Positions 33,957 to 42,717 of a stretch of 64,000 nt of DNA are shown one piece after another. The stretch comes from Thermoplasmata archaeon (GTDB lineage: Archaea; Thermoplasmatota; Thermoplasmata; Thermoplasmatales; Thermoplasmataceae), in contig JAJZIN010000001.1 in NCBI GenBank assembly GCA_021810575.1, forward strand, positions 106,377 to 170,376. Direction: 5' to 3'. Made by a program: the position numbers and the translations under genes. Every line of letters starts with the position of its first letter. The first letter of the stretch is position 1. The notes below the pieces were generated by a model. It did not search any database. It was not told the DNA's origin and worked only from the letters and a program-made list of their open reading frames with translations.

Positions 33957-34859
33957 ATGGTATCCTTAGCCATACAAACAGGAGGAATTAGTTTTGAATC
34001 ACCTGCAATACTCGCATCTGGAATCCTTGATGAGAATGGGTATACAATGAAAAGAATCCTGGAGGAAGGAGCAGGCGCGGTTGTTACAAAATCCATAGGA
34101 ACTGAAGAAAGAAATGGCTATTTTTCACCGGTAGTAATTCCTGAAGAAACGTACCTGATCAACGCCATGGGACTTCCAAATCCCGGGATTAATTCCTTTG
34201 AGGAAGAGATCAAAATTGCCCTCACTGCAAAAAAGCCTGTAATAGGAAGTATTTTTGCTTCAAACACAGATGATTTTCTCAAGCTGGCACTGAGGATGCA
34301 GGACTTTGGAGTTAATGGAGTGGAGCTTAACCTATCCTGCCCTCACGTACAGGGTTATGGATCCGAAGTCGGAAGTGATCCGGTACTTGTCAAAGAAATT
34401 GTCAAGACTCTGAAAGGTACCCTTAATATTCCAGTCTGGAGCAAACTGAGCCCCAATGTTACCTCCATATCGGATATTTCAAGAGCAGCTTCTGATTCGG
34501 ATGCACTGGTCATGATCAATACCGTTAGAGCTATGGCTATTGATATTGAGGCGAGAAGGCCTGTTCTCACTAACAGTTATGGAGGCATGTCCGGTATGGC
34601 AATAAAGCCGGTTGGCCTGAGATGTGTTTATGAGGTTAGAAAAGAGACAGAAATAGACATAATAGGTGTGGGAGGTATATACAGTTACAGAGATGCACTT
34701 GAATACATAATGGCTGGAGCATCGGCGTTTCAGGTAGGGACTGCACTGATGAAATATGGCCGTAGTATATTCAGAAAGATTTCTGATGATCTGGAGAGAT
34801 ACATGACAGTGAATGGTATAGGTAACTTGAAGGATCTCGTTGGGGTGGCTGTGAGATGA
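33957..34859 (+). CDS. pyrD: Dihydroorotate dehydrogenase, catalytic subunit (class 1B)
   Basis: The 300-residue FMN protein has the class 1 active-site loop ELNLSCPHVQG with the catalytic Cys, and INAMGLPNPG, VINTVRAMAID and IGVGGIYSYRDALE for FMN and substrate binding. It oxidises dihydroorotate to orotate in pyrimidine synthesis. The partner PyrK follows with an ATGATG overlap, which makes it the 1B type that passes electrons to NAD. It is the first gene of a pyrD-pyrK-queE-pyrC operon. Confidence 0.95.
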   Translation: MVSLAIQTGGISFESPAILASGILDENGYTMKRILEEGAGAVVTKSIGTEERNGYFSPVVIPEETYLINAMGLPNPGINSFEEEIKIALTAKKPVIGSIFASNTDDFLKLALRMQDFGVNGVELNLSCPHVQGYGSEVGSDPVLVKEIVKTLKGTLNIPVWSKLSPNVTSISDISRAASDSDALVMINTVRAMAIDIEARRPVLTNSYGGMSGMAIKPVGLRCVYEVRKETEIDIIGVGGIYSYRDALEYIMAGASAFQVGTALMKYGRSIFRKISDDLERYMTVNGIGNLKDLVGVAVR

Positions 34860-35602
34860 TGGAACATATTGGCATAACAAGAAAGGTAACAAATACGCCT
34901 ACTGTTGTTTCACTCTATTTTAAGTGGGATGTTACAGTTCTTCCAGGACAGTTTGTAATGGTTTGGGTTCCTGACTACGGAGAAGTGCCCATGTCCCTAT
35001 CTCAAACTGGAGATGAGAAATGTATAACGGTAAAGGCATATGGTGATAGCACAAGAAAATTAATACAAACCAAAGTGGGAGATGAGATATTTCTGCGTGG
35101 ACCTTATGGGAAACCATTTTCCACGACACATGGAAATAAATTGCTTATCGGTGGTGGTTCCGGCATGGCTTCACTCAGACCCCTAATTGATAGGGATGCT
35201 ACAGGCATCATAGCATCAAGGACCTTTGATGAGCTTCTGTTTTCTGAAGAATTTGAAGAGAAGAAAAGGATTGAGGTAACTGAAGATGGGAAAAAAGGAA
35301 TAAAAGGCATAGTACTGGATGGGATAGATACAGTTAACCCGGAGGATTATGCCATGATCTATGTGTGCGGACCTGAAAAAATGCTGAAAGCGGTATATGA
35401 TAAGATAAAAAATTTGAAAGTCAATGCCGAATTCTCAATGGAAAGAAGCATGAAATGTGGCATAGGACTGTGTGATTCCTGCTCAGTAAACGGCTTCCAG
35501 GTTTGCACGGATGGTCCTGTTTTCAACATGAAGCAAATAAGTGAGATGACAGAGTTTGGAACAACAAGGTTACTTGCATCTGGAAAGAGGGTGAAAATTT
35601 GA
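34856..35602 (+). CDS. pyrK: Dihydroorotate dehydrogenase electron-transfer subunit
   Basis: The 248-residue protein has an FAD domain (about 1-95), an NAD-binding domain starting with KLLIGGGSGMASLRPL, and a C-terminal 2Fe-2S site with cysteines in MKCGIGLCDSC and QVCTDGP. This matches PyrK, which shuttles electrons from PyrD to NAD. It overlaps pyrD by 4 bp and is followed 7 nt later by queE. Confidence 0.93.
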   Translation: MMEHIGITRKVTNTPTVVSLYFKWDVTVLPGQFVMVWVPDYGEVPMSLSQTGDEKCITVKAYGDSTRKLIQTKVGDEIFLRGPYGKPFSTTHGNKLLIGGGSGMASLRPLIDRDATGIIASRTFDELLFSEEFEEKKRIEVTEDGKKGIKGIVLDGIDTVNPEDYAMIYVCGPEKMLKAVYDKIKNLKVNAEFSMERSMKCGIGLCDSCSVNGFQVCTDGPVFNMKQISEMTEFGTTRLLASGKRVKI

Positions 35603-35609
35603 GGGAAAA

Positions 35610-36239
35610 ATGTTAATCACGGAGAAATTTCACAGTATTCAGGGTGAAGGTACCCAAACGGGAGTTCCAATGTATTTCGTAAGAACAAATCTCTGCAATC
35701 TTAGATGCAGTTGGTGTGATACAACATATTCATTTACAGGTGGAAAGGATCAGCCAGTTGATTCATTAATTGAAGAATGCTCCACAGTCTGGGAAGATTG
35801 GATCTGTCTTACGGGTGGTGAACCACTTCTACAAAGAGACGCAGTAGAATTTGTTTCCTCCCTAACAGAGATGGGAAAGAAGATCCTAATAGAAACCGGT
35901 GGATCACTTGATATTAGTCCATTCATTAAATATGATGAAACGGTAATTGACATGGATGTGAAGACACCTTCATCAGGAGAAGAAAAGAGTCTGAGGAAGG
36001 GAAACCTTGAAAAGCTGAGGGAATGTGATTATATAAAGATGGTAATCCAGAATGAGACTGACTTTACTTTTGCTCTTGAATTCCTGAAAACCCACGAAAT
36101 GAAATGTGGAGTTATTCTTCAACCTGCCTGGGGAACTCCACCAGAGTGGCTTGTTAACAGGGTTATGGAAAACAGTCTGAATGTCAGGGTCATGCTTCAG
36201 ATGCATAAAATAATCTATGGAGAAAAGAGGGGTGTCTGA
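35610..36239 (+). CDS. queE: 7-carboxy-7-deazaguanine synthase
   Basis: The 209-residue radical SAM enzyme has HSIQGEGTQTGVPMYFVR and the cluster cysteines Cys29, Cys33 and Cys36 in CNLRCSWCDTTYS. It converts 6-carboxytetrahydropterin to 7-carboxy-7-deazaguanine, the precursor of preQ0 and, in archaea, archaeosine. Its place inside the pyrimidine operon is unusual. It overlaps pyrC by 1 bp (TGATG) and lies 7 nt after pyrK. The last archaeosine enzyme, ArcS, is also encoded in this window. Confidence 0.92.
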   Translation: MLITEKFHSIQGEGTQTGVPMYFVRTNLCNLRCSWCDTTYSFTGGKDQPVDSLIEECSTVWEDWICLTGGEPLLQRDAVEFVSSLTEMGKKILIETGGSLDISPFIKYDETVIDMDVKTPSSGEEKSLRKGNLEKLRECDYIKMVIQNETDFTFALEFLKTHEMKCGVILQPAWGTPPEWLVNRVMENSLNVRVMLQMHKIIYGEKRGV

Positions 36240-37480
36240 TGGAAGAAAAAATCTTTAGTGGAAAATTCTATTACCTTGGATCTTTCCAGGAACTTTTTGT
36301 GTACATCCGGGATGGTATAATAACAGATATAAGAAAATTTGAGAAATCTGTCAAAAGTGAAAGGATTGATGGTGCAGTTCTTCCAGGTTTCATGGATGCA
36401 CATGTTCACTTCAGGGATCCAGGTGAAACTGAAAAGGAGGACTTCTACACGGGAAGTATGTCATCAGTCTTTGGTGGTACTACAACAGTTCTGGACATGC
36501 CAAATAACATCATACCCATAAGAGACTATAATCAGTTTGACAGGAAGAAGGCAGTTGTGAAGGGCAGATCTTTCTCAGATTATGGTTTTTATTCACTTTA
36601 TGATGGAACCAACGGAGACGTAATTTCGAAAGAAAGTATTGGACTTAAGATCTTTATGGGAGAAAGTACTAACAGTACAACATTCACAGGAGATTATGAA
36701 AAGGATCATTTTCTGGAGAGTTACAAAAGACCAGTTGTTTTCCATGGAGAAGCTGCCGAATGCCTGAGAAAGAATAGTGGCAGAGAGGTAAAAACACTTT
36801 TAGACCACGATTTATCGAGACCAAGCTCCTGTGAGAGAGAGGCTCTCCAGACAATCTCATCACTAAAAACCGGCACAAAGGTTGCAGCCCATATAAGCGA
36901 TTATGGGAATACAGCCAATCTGGATGGAAAATTTTTCAAGGAGGTTACACCACATCACATCCTTCTCAGCGAGGAAATGCAGCTTGGAGCATATGGGAAA
37001 GTAAATCCTCCATTGAGAGAAAGAGCAGTGATGGAAAAAACCAGGGAGGCATATCTTGGCGGGAAGTTCGATTTACTATCCTCTGATCATGCACCACATC
37101 TCGAGAAGGATAAGGAGAGTATACAATTCGGAAAATCAGGGATAATAGGAGTTGAAACAAGAATTCCCCTGATGCTAGCCCTGATACAGAAGAAAATTCT
37201 ATCGCTGGATACCCTGTTGATGACAGGTGCAGTCAGGCCAGCAGAGATATTCGGCCTGAAGAAAGGAAAGATAGAAAAAGGTTATTCCGCAGATTTTGTT
37301 TCAGTAAATTTCTCAGACGTGGAGAAATTGAATGAGAATAAGCTTCATTCGAAACTGACTATCTCGCCATTCAATGGATTCGATGTTGTATTCCCAAGGA
37401 ATGTCTACCTGGGTGGTGAAAAGGTAATTTCAAACAGAGAAATAATTGAAGACTGCCTTGGAAAGATTATTACTCCCTGA
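36239..37480 (+). CDS. pyrC: Dihydroorotase
   Basis: The 413-residue amidohydrolase has the metal site DAHVHFRDPGE at 53-63, a candidate carbamylated Lys in IGLKIFMG, HISDYGNTAN and VTPHHILLSE for the next His ligands, and SSDHAPH with the catalytic Asp. It closes carbamoyl-aspartate to dihydroorotate and is of the type I (zinc) class. It ends the pyr operon and overlaps the convergent phosphatase gene by 11 bp. Confidence 0.93.
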   Translation: MEEKIFSGKFYYLGSFQELFVYIRDGIITDIRKFEKSVKSERIDGAVLPGFMDAHVHFRDPGETEKEDFYTGSMSSVFGGTTTVLDMPNNIIPIRDYNQFDRKKAVVKGRSFSDYGFYSLYDGTNGDVISKESIGLKIFMGESTNSTTFTGDYEKDHFLESYKRPVVFHGEAAECLRKNSGREVKTLLDHDLSRPSSCEREALQTISSLKTGTKVAAHISDYGNTANLDGKFFKEVTPHHILLSEEMQLGAYGKVNPPLRERAVMEKTREAYLGGKFDLLSSDHAPHLEKDKESIQFGKSGIIGVETRIPLMLALIQKKILSLDTLLMTGAVRPAEIFGLKKGKIEKGYSADFVSVNFSDVEKLNENKLHSKLTISPFNGFDVVFPRNVYLGGEKVISNREIIEDCLGKIITP

Positions 37481-38147
37481 GGAGCTGAAAGTGCCTCATT
37501 ACGTCTATCAATCCCTCTCCATAGGCTTTCTCTGATATATATTCTGCTCTCTCCTTCACAGCGTTGCTTCCATTTGATATTGTCCCGCTCATGCCAACAA
37601 CTTCGAAAAGATCTGCGTCGTTGTCCCCATCGCCGCAGGCAAGAGTCTCATCTTTTGAAACTCCGTAAATCTTCATCAACTCACCTGCTATGAAGCCCTT
37701 GTTCTGTCCTCTGTTCAGTATATGCTTGGCAAATCCACTATCCTGGATCACAACGTCATATTTCTTCTCATATTTTGTGAAATCATAACTGCCATCAAGG
37801 ATGAAACTTATGGAGGTCTCCCTCCAGCGGTTAGTGATGAACTCGACGGCACCCGTATCTTTCTCAATCTCCCTATAGGCTTCCAGAGTCTTTTGCTTCT
37901 TAAAGTATGTAGTTATCTTCTGGTCATAGAGTAGTATTCCACCATTTTCTCCGGCCAGTGATTCTCCTATACCAAGAATCGTCCTGACTCCGAACATTAC
38001 TGGAAGCACGTTTCCACTTGCAAGGCATATGTGCATCTCAGGGTTTGAACTCACCACCTTCCTGAGATCAATAAGGGTTTTGGGCAGGATGCTCTGATCC
38101 TTCTGTGTCATAGTTCCATCTATGTCAAGAATTAAAAGCCTGATCAT
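37470..38147 (-). CDS. HAD-family phosphoglycolate phosphatase, archaeal type (TA0175-like)
   Basis: The 225-residue HAD phosphatase has LDIDGTMT with the nucleophile Asp8 and Asp10, the motif II CLASGN, a Lys in GQNKGF, and ACGDGDNDADLF for Mg binding. The cap domain sits between motifs II and III (type C2). This is the family of Thermoplasma acidophilum TA0175, a phosphoglycolate phosphatase. It recycles 2-phosphoglycolate, for example from DNA repair. Confidence 0.9.
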   Translation of the reverse strand: MIRLLILDIDGTMTQKDQSILPKTLIDLRKVVSSNPEMHICLASGNVLPVMFGVRTILGIGESLAGENGGILLYDQKITTYFKKQKTLEAYREIEKDTGAVEFITNRWRETSISFILDGSYDFTKYEKKYDVVIQDSGFAKHILNRGQNKGFIAGELMKIYGVSKDETLACGDGDNDADLFEVVGMSGTISNGSNAVKERAEYISEKAYGEGLIDVMRHFQLLRE

Positions 38148-38186
38148 TTACAGTAATAATATTAACTTACAATTTATACGTGTCCA

Positions 38187-38474
38187 TTGAAACCCAATAA
38201 AAACGAGGTAAAGACTGTAGCCCAGAAAAGAATAGATTATCTATATGCCCTGATGAATACTGAAACTGTGGTTCCAAAAACAGAGATAGTGAAACAGATA
38301 GAGAAACTTTCAGTCAGATTTGATATCACTCTTTCACAGAATATTAAAAGGAGTTACTGCAAGAACTGCAAACATCCATATGAGAGCAATTACAGATTAA
38401 GAATTAAGAAAGGCATGGTTCTCATAACCTGTTTAAATTGCAACAATATCAGGAGATTTTACATCAATCACTGA
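38187..38474 (+). CDS. rnp4: Ribonuclease P protein component 4 (Rpp21/Rpr2 family)
   Basis: The 95-residue protein starts at TTG and has the N-terminal helical AQKRIDYLYALMN and a zinc ribbon formed by CKNC and CLNC. These are diagnostic for the archaeal Rpp21 homologue, which binds the RNase P RNA specificity domain with Rpp29. It has its own promoter, divergent from the phosphatase. Its 3' end overlaps the next, convergent gene by 11 bp. Confidence 0.88.
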   Translation: MKPNKNEVKTVAQKRIDYLYALMNTETVVPKTEIVKQIEKLSVRFDITLSQNIKRSYCKNCKHPYESNYRLRIKKGMVLITCLNCNNIRRFYINH

Positions 38475-38691
38475 GTGTCTCAATATGAAACAGTACCTTG
38501 AATCCTTCCAGGGTTGCCTGAATCTTGTCAGCAAACCATAATGAGTCCTCTTCTGTCGCACTGTTTGCCCATTCGTAGACCATATCATGGTCACCCATTA
38601 CCGGTTTAAATCCCAGCGATCTCAGCCTGTTTATTATTTCAGAGGGTTTTGCCCCCTCGCTGGAAAATGTTACGTTTAAATATGTTTTCAT
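38464..38691 (-). CDS. Conserved small protein of unknown function (75 residues)
   Basis: The sequence starts MKTYLNVTFSSEGAKPSEI and continues LRSLGFKPVMGDHDMVYEWA, giving one alpha/beta domain of the ferredoxin-like type. Small proteins with this look occur in euryarchaea without known function. There is no cysteine or membrane segment. The strand order and the glycine-rich turn are consistent with a ligand- or partner-binding domain, but no role is claimed. Confidence 0.65.
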   Translation of the reverse strand: MKTYLNVTFSSEGAKPSEIINRLRSLGFKPVMGDHDMVYEWANSATEEDSLWFADKIQATLEGFKVLFHIETLSD

Positions 38692-38748
38692 CCCAATCTC
38701 GATGGTTATCTCAAAACTCTATTTATCTTTTGGCTATATCTATCCCTC

Positions 38749-39198
38749 TCACTTCCTGGTTATCTTGATGTAATAACCAATGAAAACCAGAATTGAAACA
38801 AGGCTCAGTACAACGCTTACTATGACAAGCTCTCCAAGGTTGTAGGATCTGTAACTGACCCTGAAATGAATCAAATCATTTGATTGCTTCAGTATTATGT
38901 GACCTGAAGAAATATTTGAAGTATAATCATAGGGAAGAGCTATGGTATAATTGTATGTTCCGTCAGGTAAAGATATGTTCAGGTAGTAACCTGATGATTC
39001 ATAGGATTTATTGTTTATCTGAATGGTGAAATTAAGGTTTGATGGCAGACAGCATGATTGGAATACAACATAATTGGATGTCCTTGTCATGGAAGTTTCA
39101 GAAGTGGTCACATGTTGCCCTCCAGAAGCACTGGCCGTAAAGAGCGATGAAATGAGCAGTATGAGAAGCAGGGATATGATCAGGCGCTTTCCATTCAT
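38749..39198 (-). CDS. Secreted protein anchored by a C-terminal helix
   Basis: The 149-residue protein has a signal peptide (residues 5-24, ending SASGG) and one C-terminal helix (about 122-145) followed by ITRK, a stop-transfer tail. The middle 95 residues are predicted to be outside, with two cysteines in the segment SCCLPSNLNFTI and a PEGA-like stretch, YNYTIALPYDY. This suggests a beta-sandwich domain displayed on the cell surface. The function is unknown. Confidence 0.6.
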   Translation of the reverse strand: MNGKRLIISLLLILLISSLFTASASGGQHVTTSETSMTRTSNYVVFQSCCLPSNLNFTIQINNKSYESSGYYLNISLPDGTYNYTIALPYDYTSNISSGHIILKQSNDLIHFRVSYRSYNLGELVIVSVVLSLVSILVFIGYYIKITRK

Positions 39199-39247
39199 TT
39201 ATTCCTGATTAATTCCAGTCTTATTAAGAGTTATTATCTACCACCTG

Positions 39248-40447
39248 TCATTTGATCTTTTTGCTTACTATTCTGCTGTCCTTGAATGAGAAGATATATG
39301 CAACATCTTCACCTTCTAAATAGCTCTCTATTGTCTTTTGCTCGCCATAATAATTGGGTGAATCATAACGCAGTATCACTCTTCCGATATTTTCCCTTTT
39401 CAGAGTTTCTTTCAGTAAACCCGGTTCTACAACGGAGATTACTTCGTATGTATCACCAATAAAATCTTGGATTAGCTTATCCCCCGTGTATATTGCCTTT
39501 CTCTTTTCTTCCCTGATAATTTTTAGATCGAGTTCATTGCAGTAATTCCCATGGAGACCAGAATAAAAAAGTGAGGCATCTGGAATGAACAGATAGTGCA
39601 TCACCTTGTCTCCGGATTCGGGTTTCATTCTATGATCAGATTTATATGAATAATTATGGTTCAGACTCGTGGCTTCAAAGGTTCTAGAGCTTTCCCCACA
39701 ACTATAAAGTGTCAATCGTGATATGTTTCCGTCCACGGATAAATACTGCAGGGTGCCATGTATTTTCTTGATCTTCTCAGGATTCATAAATGGGGGAAGA
39801 TCAAATACAAAACCTTTCACACTGTCCCTGTAAATATCCATAACGTGATCCGGATTTGGCTCCAGTTCCTTCATGGATCTTTCCATGGAACTTGAAGATC
39901 TTAGTGGGTCCGAGTAAATTATATCATACTCCCCTTCCCTAATTTGCAGTTTTGTTCCGTCTCCAACTTCAAACTTTGCTTTTCCAGAATACTTTTTATT
40001 GTTGATCCGGGCCATCAGGACTCTTTCCTGGCTCATATCAATCCCGTCAACCCTGGAATACATGGATAGGAATATTGAGGCCATACCAGCACCACAGCCA
40101 AGGTCGAGAATGCTTTTGCCTTTCAGTCTCTCGGCCCTGAATTTTGCAACATTCTCTGGCGTGGAATATGATGCGGAATACGGATCCATATACAGCTGGT
40201 CATATTTTGAATACTTATGCCTTATACTCAGCCTCGCCCTGGCAAAATCAAAAAGAATGTCAAGTTCGTTCTTCCTGATTCCCATTTTTTTTGAAATTGA
40301 CTCCGGTTGATAACCAAGTGCCATTAGATTGGAAATATCGTTTATTTTTCTGTTTATTGACCTTTCCAGTGCTTCATCTTTCAGAATGTTTTCAAGGAGG
40401 TCCACGCGATCAGTAAATGTTCCAAAAGAGGCACTTTTCTTACTCAC
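39248..40447 (-). CDS. SAM-dependent methyltransferase with THUMP-like C-terminal domain
   Basis: The 399-residue protein has an N-terminal helical region with a helix-turn-helix-like KKMGIRKNELD, a class I methyltransferase core with LDLGCGAGMASIFLS near 130-145, and YSDPLRSSSSMERSM. The latter matches the DPARR-type block of THUMP-like methyltransferases related to RNA modification enzymes. A C-terminal domain (about 320-399) fits the small ferredoxin-like THUMP-like module. An RNA substrate is likely. It is monocistronic. Confidence 0.75.
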   Translation of the reverse strand: MSKKSASFGTFTDRVDLLENILKDEALERSINRKINDISNLMALGYQPESISKKMGIRKNELDILFDFARARLSIRHKYSKYDQLYMDPYSASYSTPENVAKFRAERLKGKSILDLGCGAGMASIFLSMYSRVDGIDMSQERVLMARINNKKYSGKAKFEVGDGTKLQIREGEYDIIYSDPLRSSSSMERSMKELEPNPDHVMDIYRDSVKGFVFDLPPFMNPEKIKKIHGTLQYLSVDGNISRLTLYSCGESSRTFEATSLNHNYSYKSDHRMKPESGDKVMHYLFIPDASLFYSGLHGNYCNELDLKIIREEKRKAIYTGDKLIQDFIGDTYEVISVVEPGLLKETLKRENIGRVILRYDSPNYYGEQKTIESYLEGEDVAYIFSFKDSRIVSKKIK

Positions 40448-40681
40448 TCACACTGATTGAGACCTTATAGATAAACCATGATTAAGGTAATTTCATGATG
40501 ACTGCCTTTATCCAATAATACAGTATTTTCTAAGACAGATATATTTCATACGTTTAATTCATGTATAATGTTTTTTTGACGAGTAAAGACGGCATACATA
40601 ATATGGTGGTTCCATTATAAAATAAAACTTAATTGCGTGTTAGAAATCACTTACGGATATCGATGAATAACTCCGGGAGTG

Positions 40682-41953
40682 ATGCTTTTGAATTCTGAAC
40701 TCAAAGTTATTAGATGGGACTTCAGAATGACTGATAATATATTGGAAAGAAAATTACAGGAAGATGATGACAAGCTTCAGGAAATGCTATCTTCTAAGGG
40801 CATAGAGAAGAGAGTGATTCTCAGGACCTGTAACAGGCTGGAGATTTATTTTCATGAAGATGCAAAATTTTCCGAAAAGGAGCTGGAAAATGCAGAAATA
40901 TTGAAAGATGAACAGGCTATAAAACATCTATTAAGGGTTTCTTCAGGATTGGAATCCATGTCCATTGGGGAGCAGGAAATACTGAGGCAAATAAAGGAAG
41001 CTTTTGACCTGGCCCACAGGCAGGGAAGAACTGATAAATTTTTATCCATGATTTTCCAGAGAGCATTGAAGGTAGGCAAGGAAGTTAGGGAGACTACTGA
41101 AATATCCCATGGAAAGGTCTCAATACCTTCTATTATGATTGAGCAGATCGAGAAGAAGGGTCTGTTGAACAGCAGTACTATTGGCGTAATTGGAACTGGC
41201 AAAATGGCAGCTACAGTTGTAAAATACCTTAAAAAGAAACCTTCTGTTAAGATAACGATATATGGGAGGAATGAAGAGGCAGGTTCCGAGTTATCACATC
41301 TTTTCAAGGTCAATTTCAGGAAGACCCTCGATATAGGAAATATAGTTGAAGAATGTCATGTAATTATTACAGCCACAAGCTCCAAAACTCCACTGATCAC
41401 AAGGGAGCTCATTGAAAAAATTCCCAGAAAATTACTTTTTATAGATATTTCAAACCCGAAGAATATCGAGGAAAGCTACAATAATCCCAATGTTGAACTG
41501 ATAAATCTGGAGATGGCAAACCAGATCCTTCAGGAAAACAGGAAGAGAAAGGAAAAAGATATAGAAGTGGCAGAAGCTATTATTGATAAAGAATTGAGGA
41601 AGATTTATTCCAAGCTTGCAGAGGGTGAGATTGAGGGTTATATTGCCTGCCTCTACAGTAGATCCAAGGATATACTGAGTGATGAGATCGAAAAATTCAA
41701 CAGGGCAATAGAAAATGGCACAGAAGAGAGGGAAGCCCTGGAGCTGCTGGGAAATTCCATAGTGAACAAGGTTCTTGCACCAGAAACACTGACCCTTAAA
41801 AAGATGGTAAGAGAGGGAAAAACTGAGAGTGTAAGGGAATTTCTAGATTCGGCCATGAAGTTTACCGATAGGGAATTCTATTCTTCGCCTGAAGATCATA
41901 AAGAAAGCCAAAGTCAACAAGTCCAAAATCATCAGTTATGCCAAAAACCCTGA
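40682..41953 (+). CDS. hemA: Glutamyl-tRNA reductase
   Basis: The 423-residue enzyme contains the catalytic Cys50 in LRTCNRLEIYF, GLESMSIGEQEIL for tRNA and substrate binding, and the NADPH-binding VIGTGKMA near 165. It reduces glutamyl-tRNA to glutamate-1-semialdehyde, the first step of heme and siroheme synthesis by the C5 route. The ATG at 40682 follows an in-frame GTG at 40679 and a GGGAG ribosome site. The last 25-30 residues are low-complexity and lie antisense to the next gene, with a 92 bp overlap, which suggests loss of an earlier stop. Confidence 0.94.
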   Translation: MLLNSELKVIRWDFRMTDNILERKLQEDDDKLQEMLSSKGIEKRVILRTCNRLEIYFHEDAKFSEKELENAEILKDEQAIKHLLRVSSGLESMSIGEQEILRQIKEAFDLAHRQGRTDKFLSMIFQRALKVGKEVRETTEISHGKVSIPSIMIEQIEKKGLLNSSTIGVIGTGKMAATVVKYLKKKPSVKITIYGRNEEAGSELSHLFKVNFRKTLDIGNIVEECHVIITATSSKTPLITRELIEKIPRKLLFIDISNPKNIEESYNNPNVELINLEMANQILQENRKRKEKDIEVAEAIIDKELRKIYSKLAEGEIEGYIACLYSRSKDILSDEIEKFNRAIENGTEEREALELLGNSIVNKVLAPETLTLKKMVREGKTESVREFLDSAMKFTDREFYSSPEDHKESQSQQVQNHQLCQKP

Positions 41954-42608
41954 AATTTTTATCTTTTATATTCTTAAGAACCGGAGTGAAATGTTCATCG
42001 CTCAGTAAGGACTGGGTGACATCTGTTCCTGAGGAAAAGAAACTCATTGCTGGGGTGATTGCTATCTGGTTTTTGTCATCGTATACGAAGGCAGGAATCT
42101 TGTAAACACCGCCTATTTTATCCCTTAATACTATTGATGGATGTTCATGTCCTAATATTGTGAATTTTCTATAGGAAAGATCCTTATCGCCATGATAAAT
42201 GTAGTAATTTTCTGTCTCATAGGTATCCACCTCAAGAATGCCCCGTTTGCTAAGAATGGATTGAAGGTAATTATCATGATTTCCCCTTACAAATATCAGC
42301 TCTGTTTTTGTTGAAAAACGATCTATGAAATGGATGACGTCATCCCATTCCTGTGGCAGGTTCCTCCTGAACTCCTGCTTGAAGTCTCCATTTATGATCA
42401 ACTTTTCAGGGTTGTATCTTTCAATTATCTGAGAAACTTTATCCTCAACATGATTCCTCTGTAATTTTGGGAGAAATAAACCATTGAGATTCATTTCTTC
42501 TTCGAACCCAAGGTGAAGATCTGATATGACTGCAGCAGATATGTCTGATAAGTAAATACAGAAAAGGTCTGAGATATAAACGTTCTCCCCTATTTCAAGG
42601 TCTTTCAA
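41862..42608 (-). CDS. Metallophosphoesterase, archaeal MJ0037/TIGR00024-like
   Basis: The 248-residue protein has all calcineurin-like motifs: ISDLHLG, INGDFKQE (D of GD), VRGNHDN, HGDKD and LGHEHPS. This order and spacing match the archaeal SbcD-related phosphoesterases of this size. They are Mn-dependent and may act on nucleotides or DNA ends. The C-terminal 30 codons overlap hemA on the other strand. Confidence 0.88.
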   Translation of the reverse strand: MKDLEIGENVYISDLFCIYLSDISAAVISDLHLGFEEEMNLNGLFLPKLQRNHVEDKVSQIIERYNPEKLIINGDFKQEFRRNLPQEWDDVIHFIDRFSTKTELIFVRGNHDNYLQSILSKRGILEVDTYETENYYIYHGDKDLSYRKFTILGHEHPSIVLRDKIGGVYKIPAFVYDDKNQIAITPAMSFFSSGTDVTQSLLSDEHFTPVLKNIKDKNFRVFGITDDFGLVDFGFLYDLQAKNRIPYR

Positions 42609-42689
42609 TATTAACTAAATGCATTCCTTGATTACATAATTTTGCCTCGACTTATCTCTTTAAAATGATACCGTAAAATGGTAGCAAAA

Positions 42690-42696
42690 TTATTAA
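42690..42696 (+). promoter_or_regulatory. TATA box of pheS
   Basis: TTATTAA is centred about 25 nt before the GTG at 42718. It supports GTG as the true start on a leaderless mRNA. Confidence 0.5.
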
Positions 42697-42717
42697 CGCA
42701 TATCTACATTTTGGGAC

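Noticed and set aside
40561..40620. 19-codon frame MYNVFLTSKDGIHNMVVPL in the region before hemA
   Set aside because: It is too short to support and its TATA spacing (about 19 nt) does not fit; it could be a leader peptide, but nothing else suggests so.
40663..40698. 11-codon frame overlapping the hemA start, a possible upstream ORF
   Set aside because: The hemA ribosome site lies inside it, so an attenuation role is imaginable, but such frames occur by chance.
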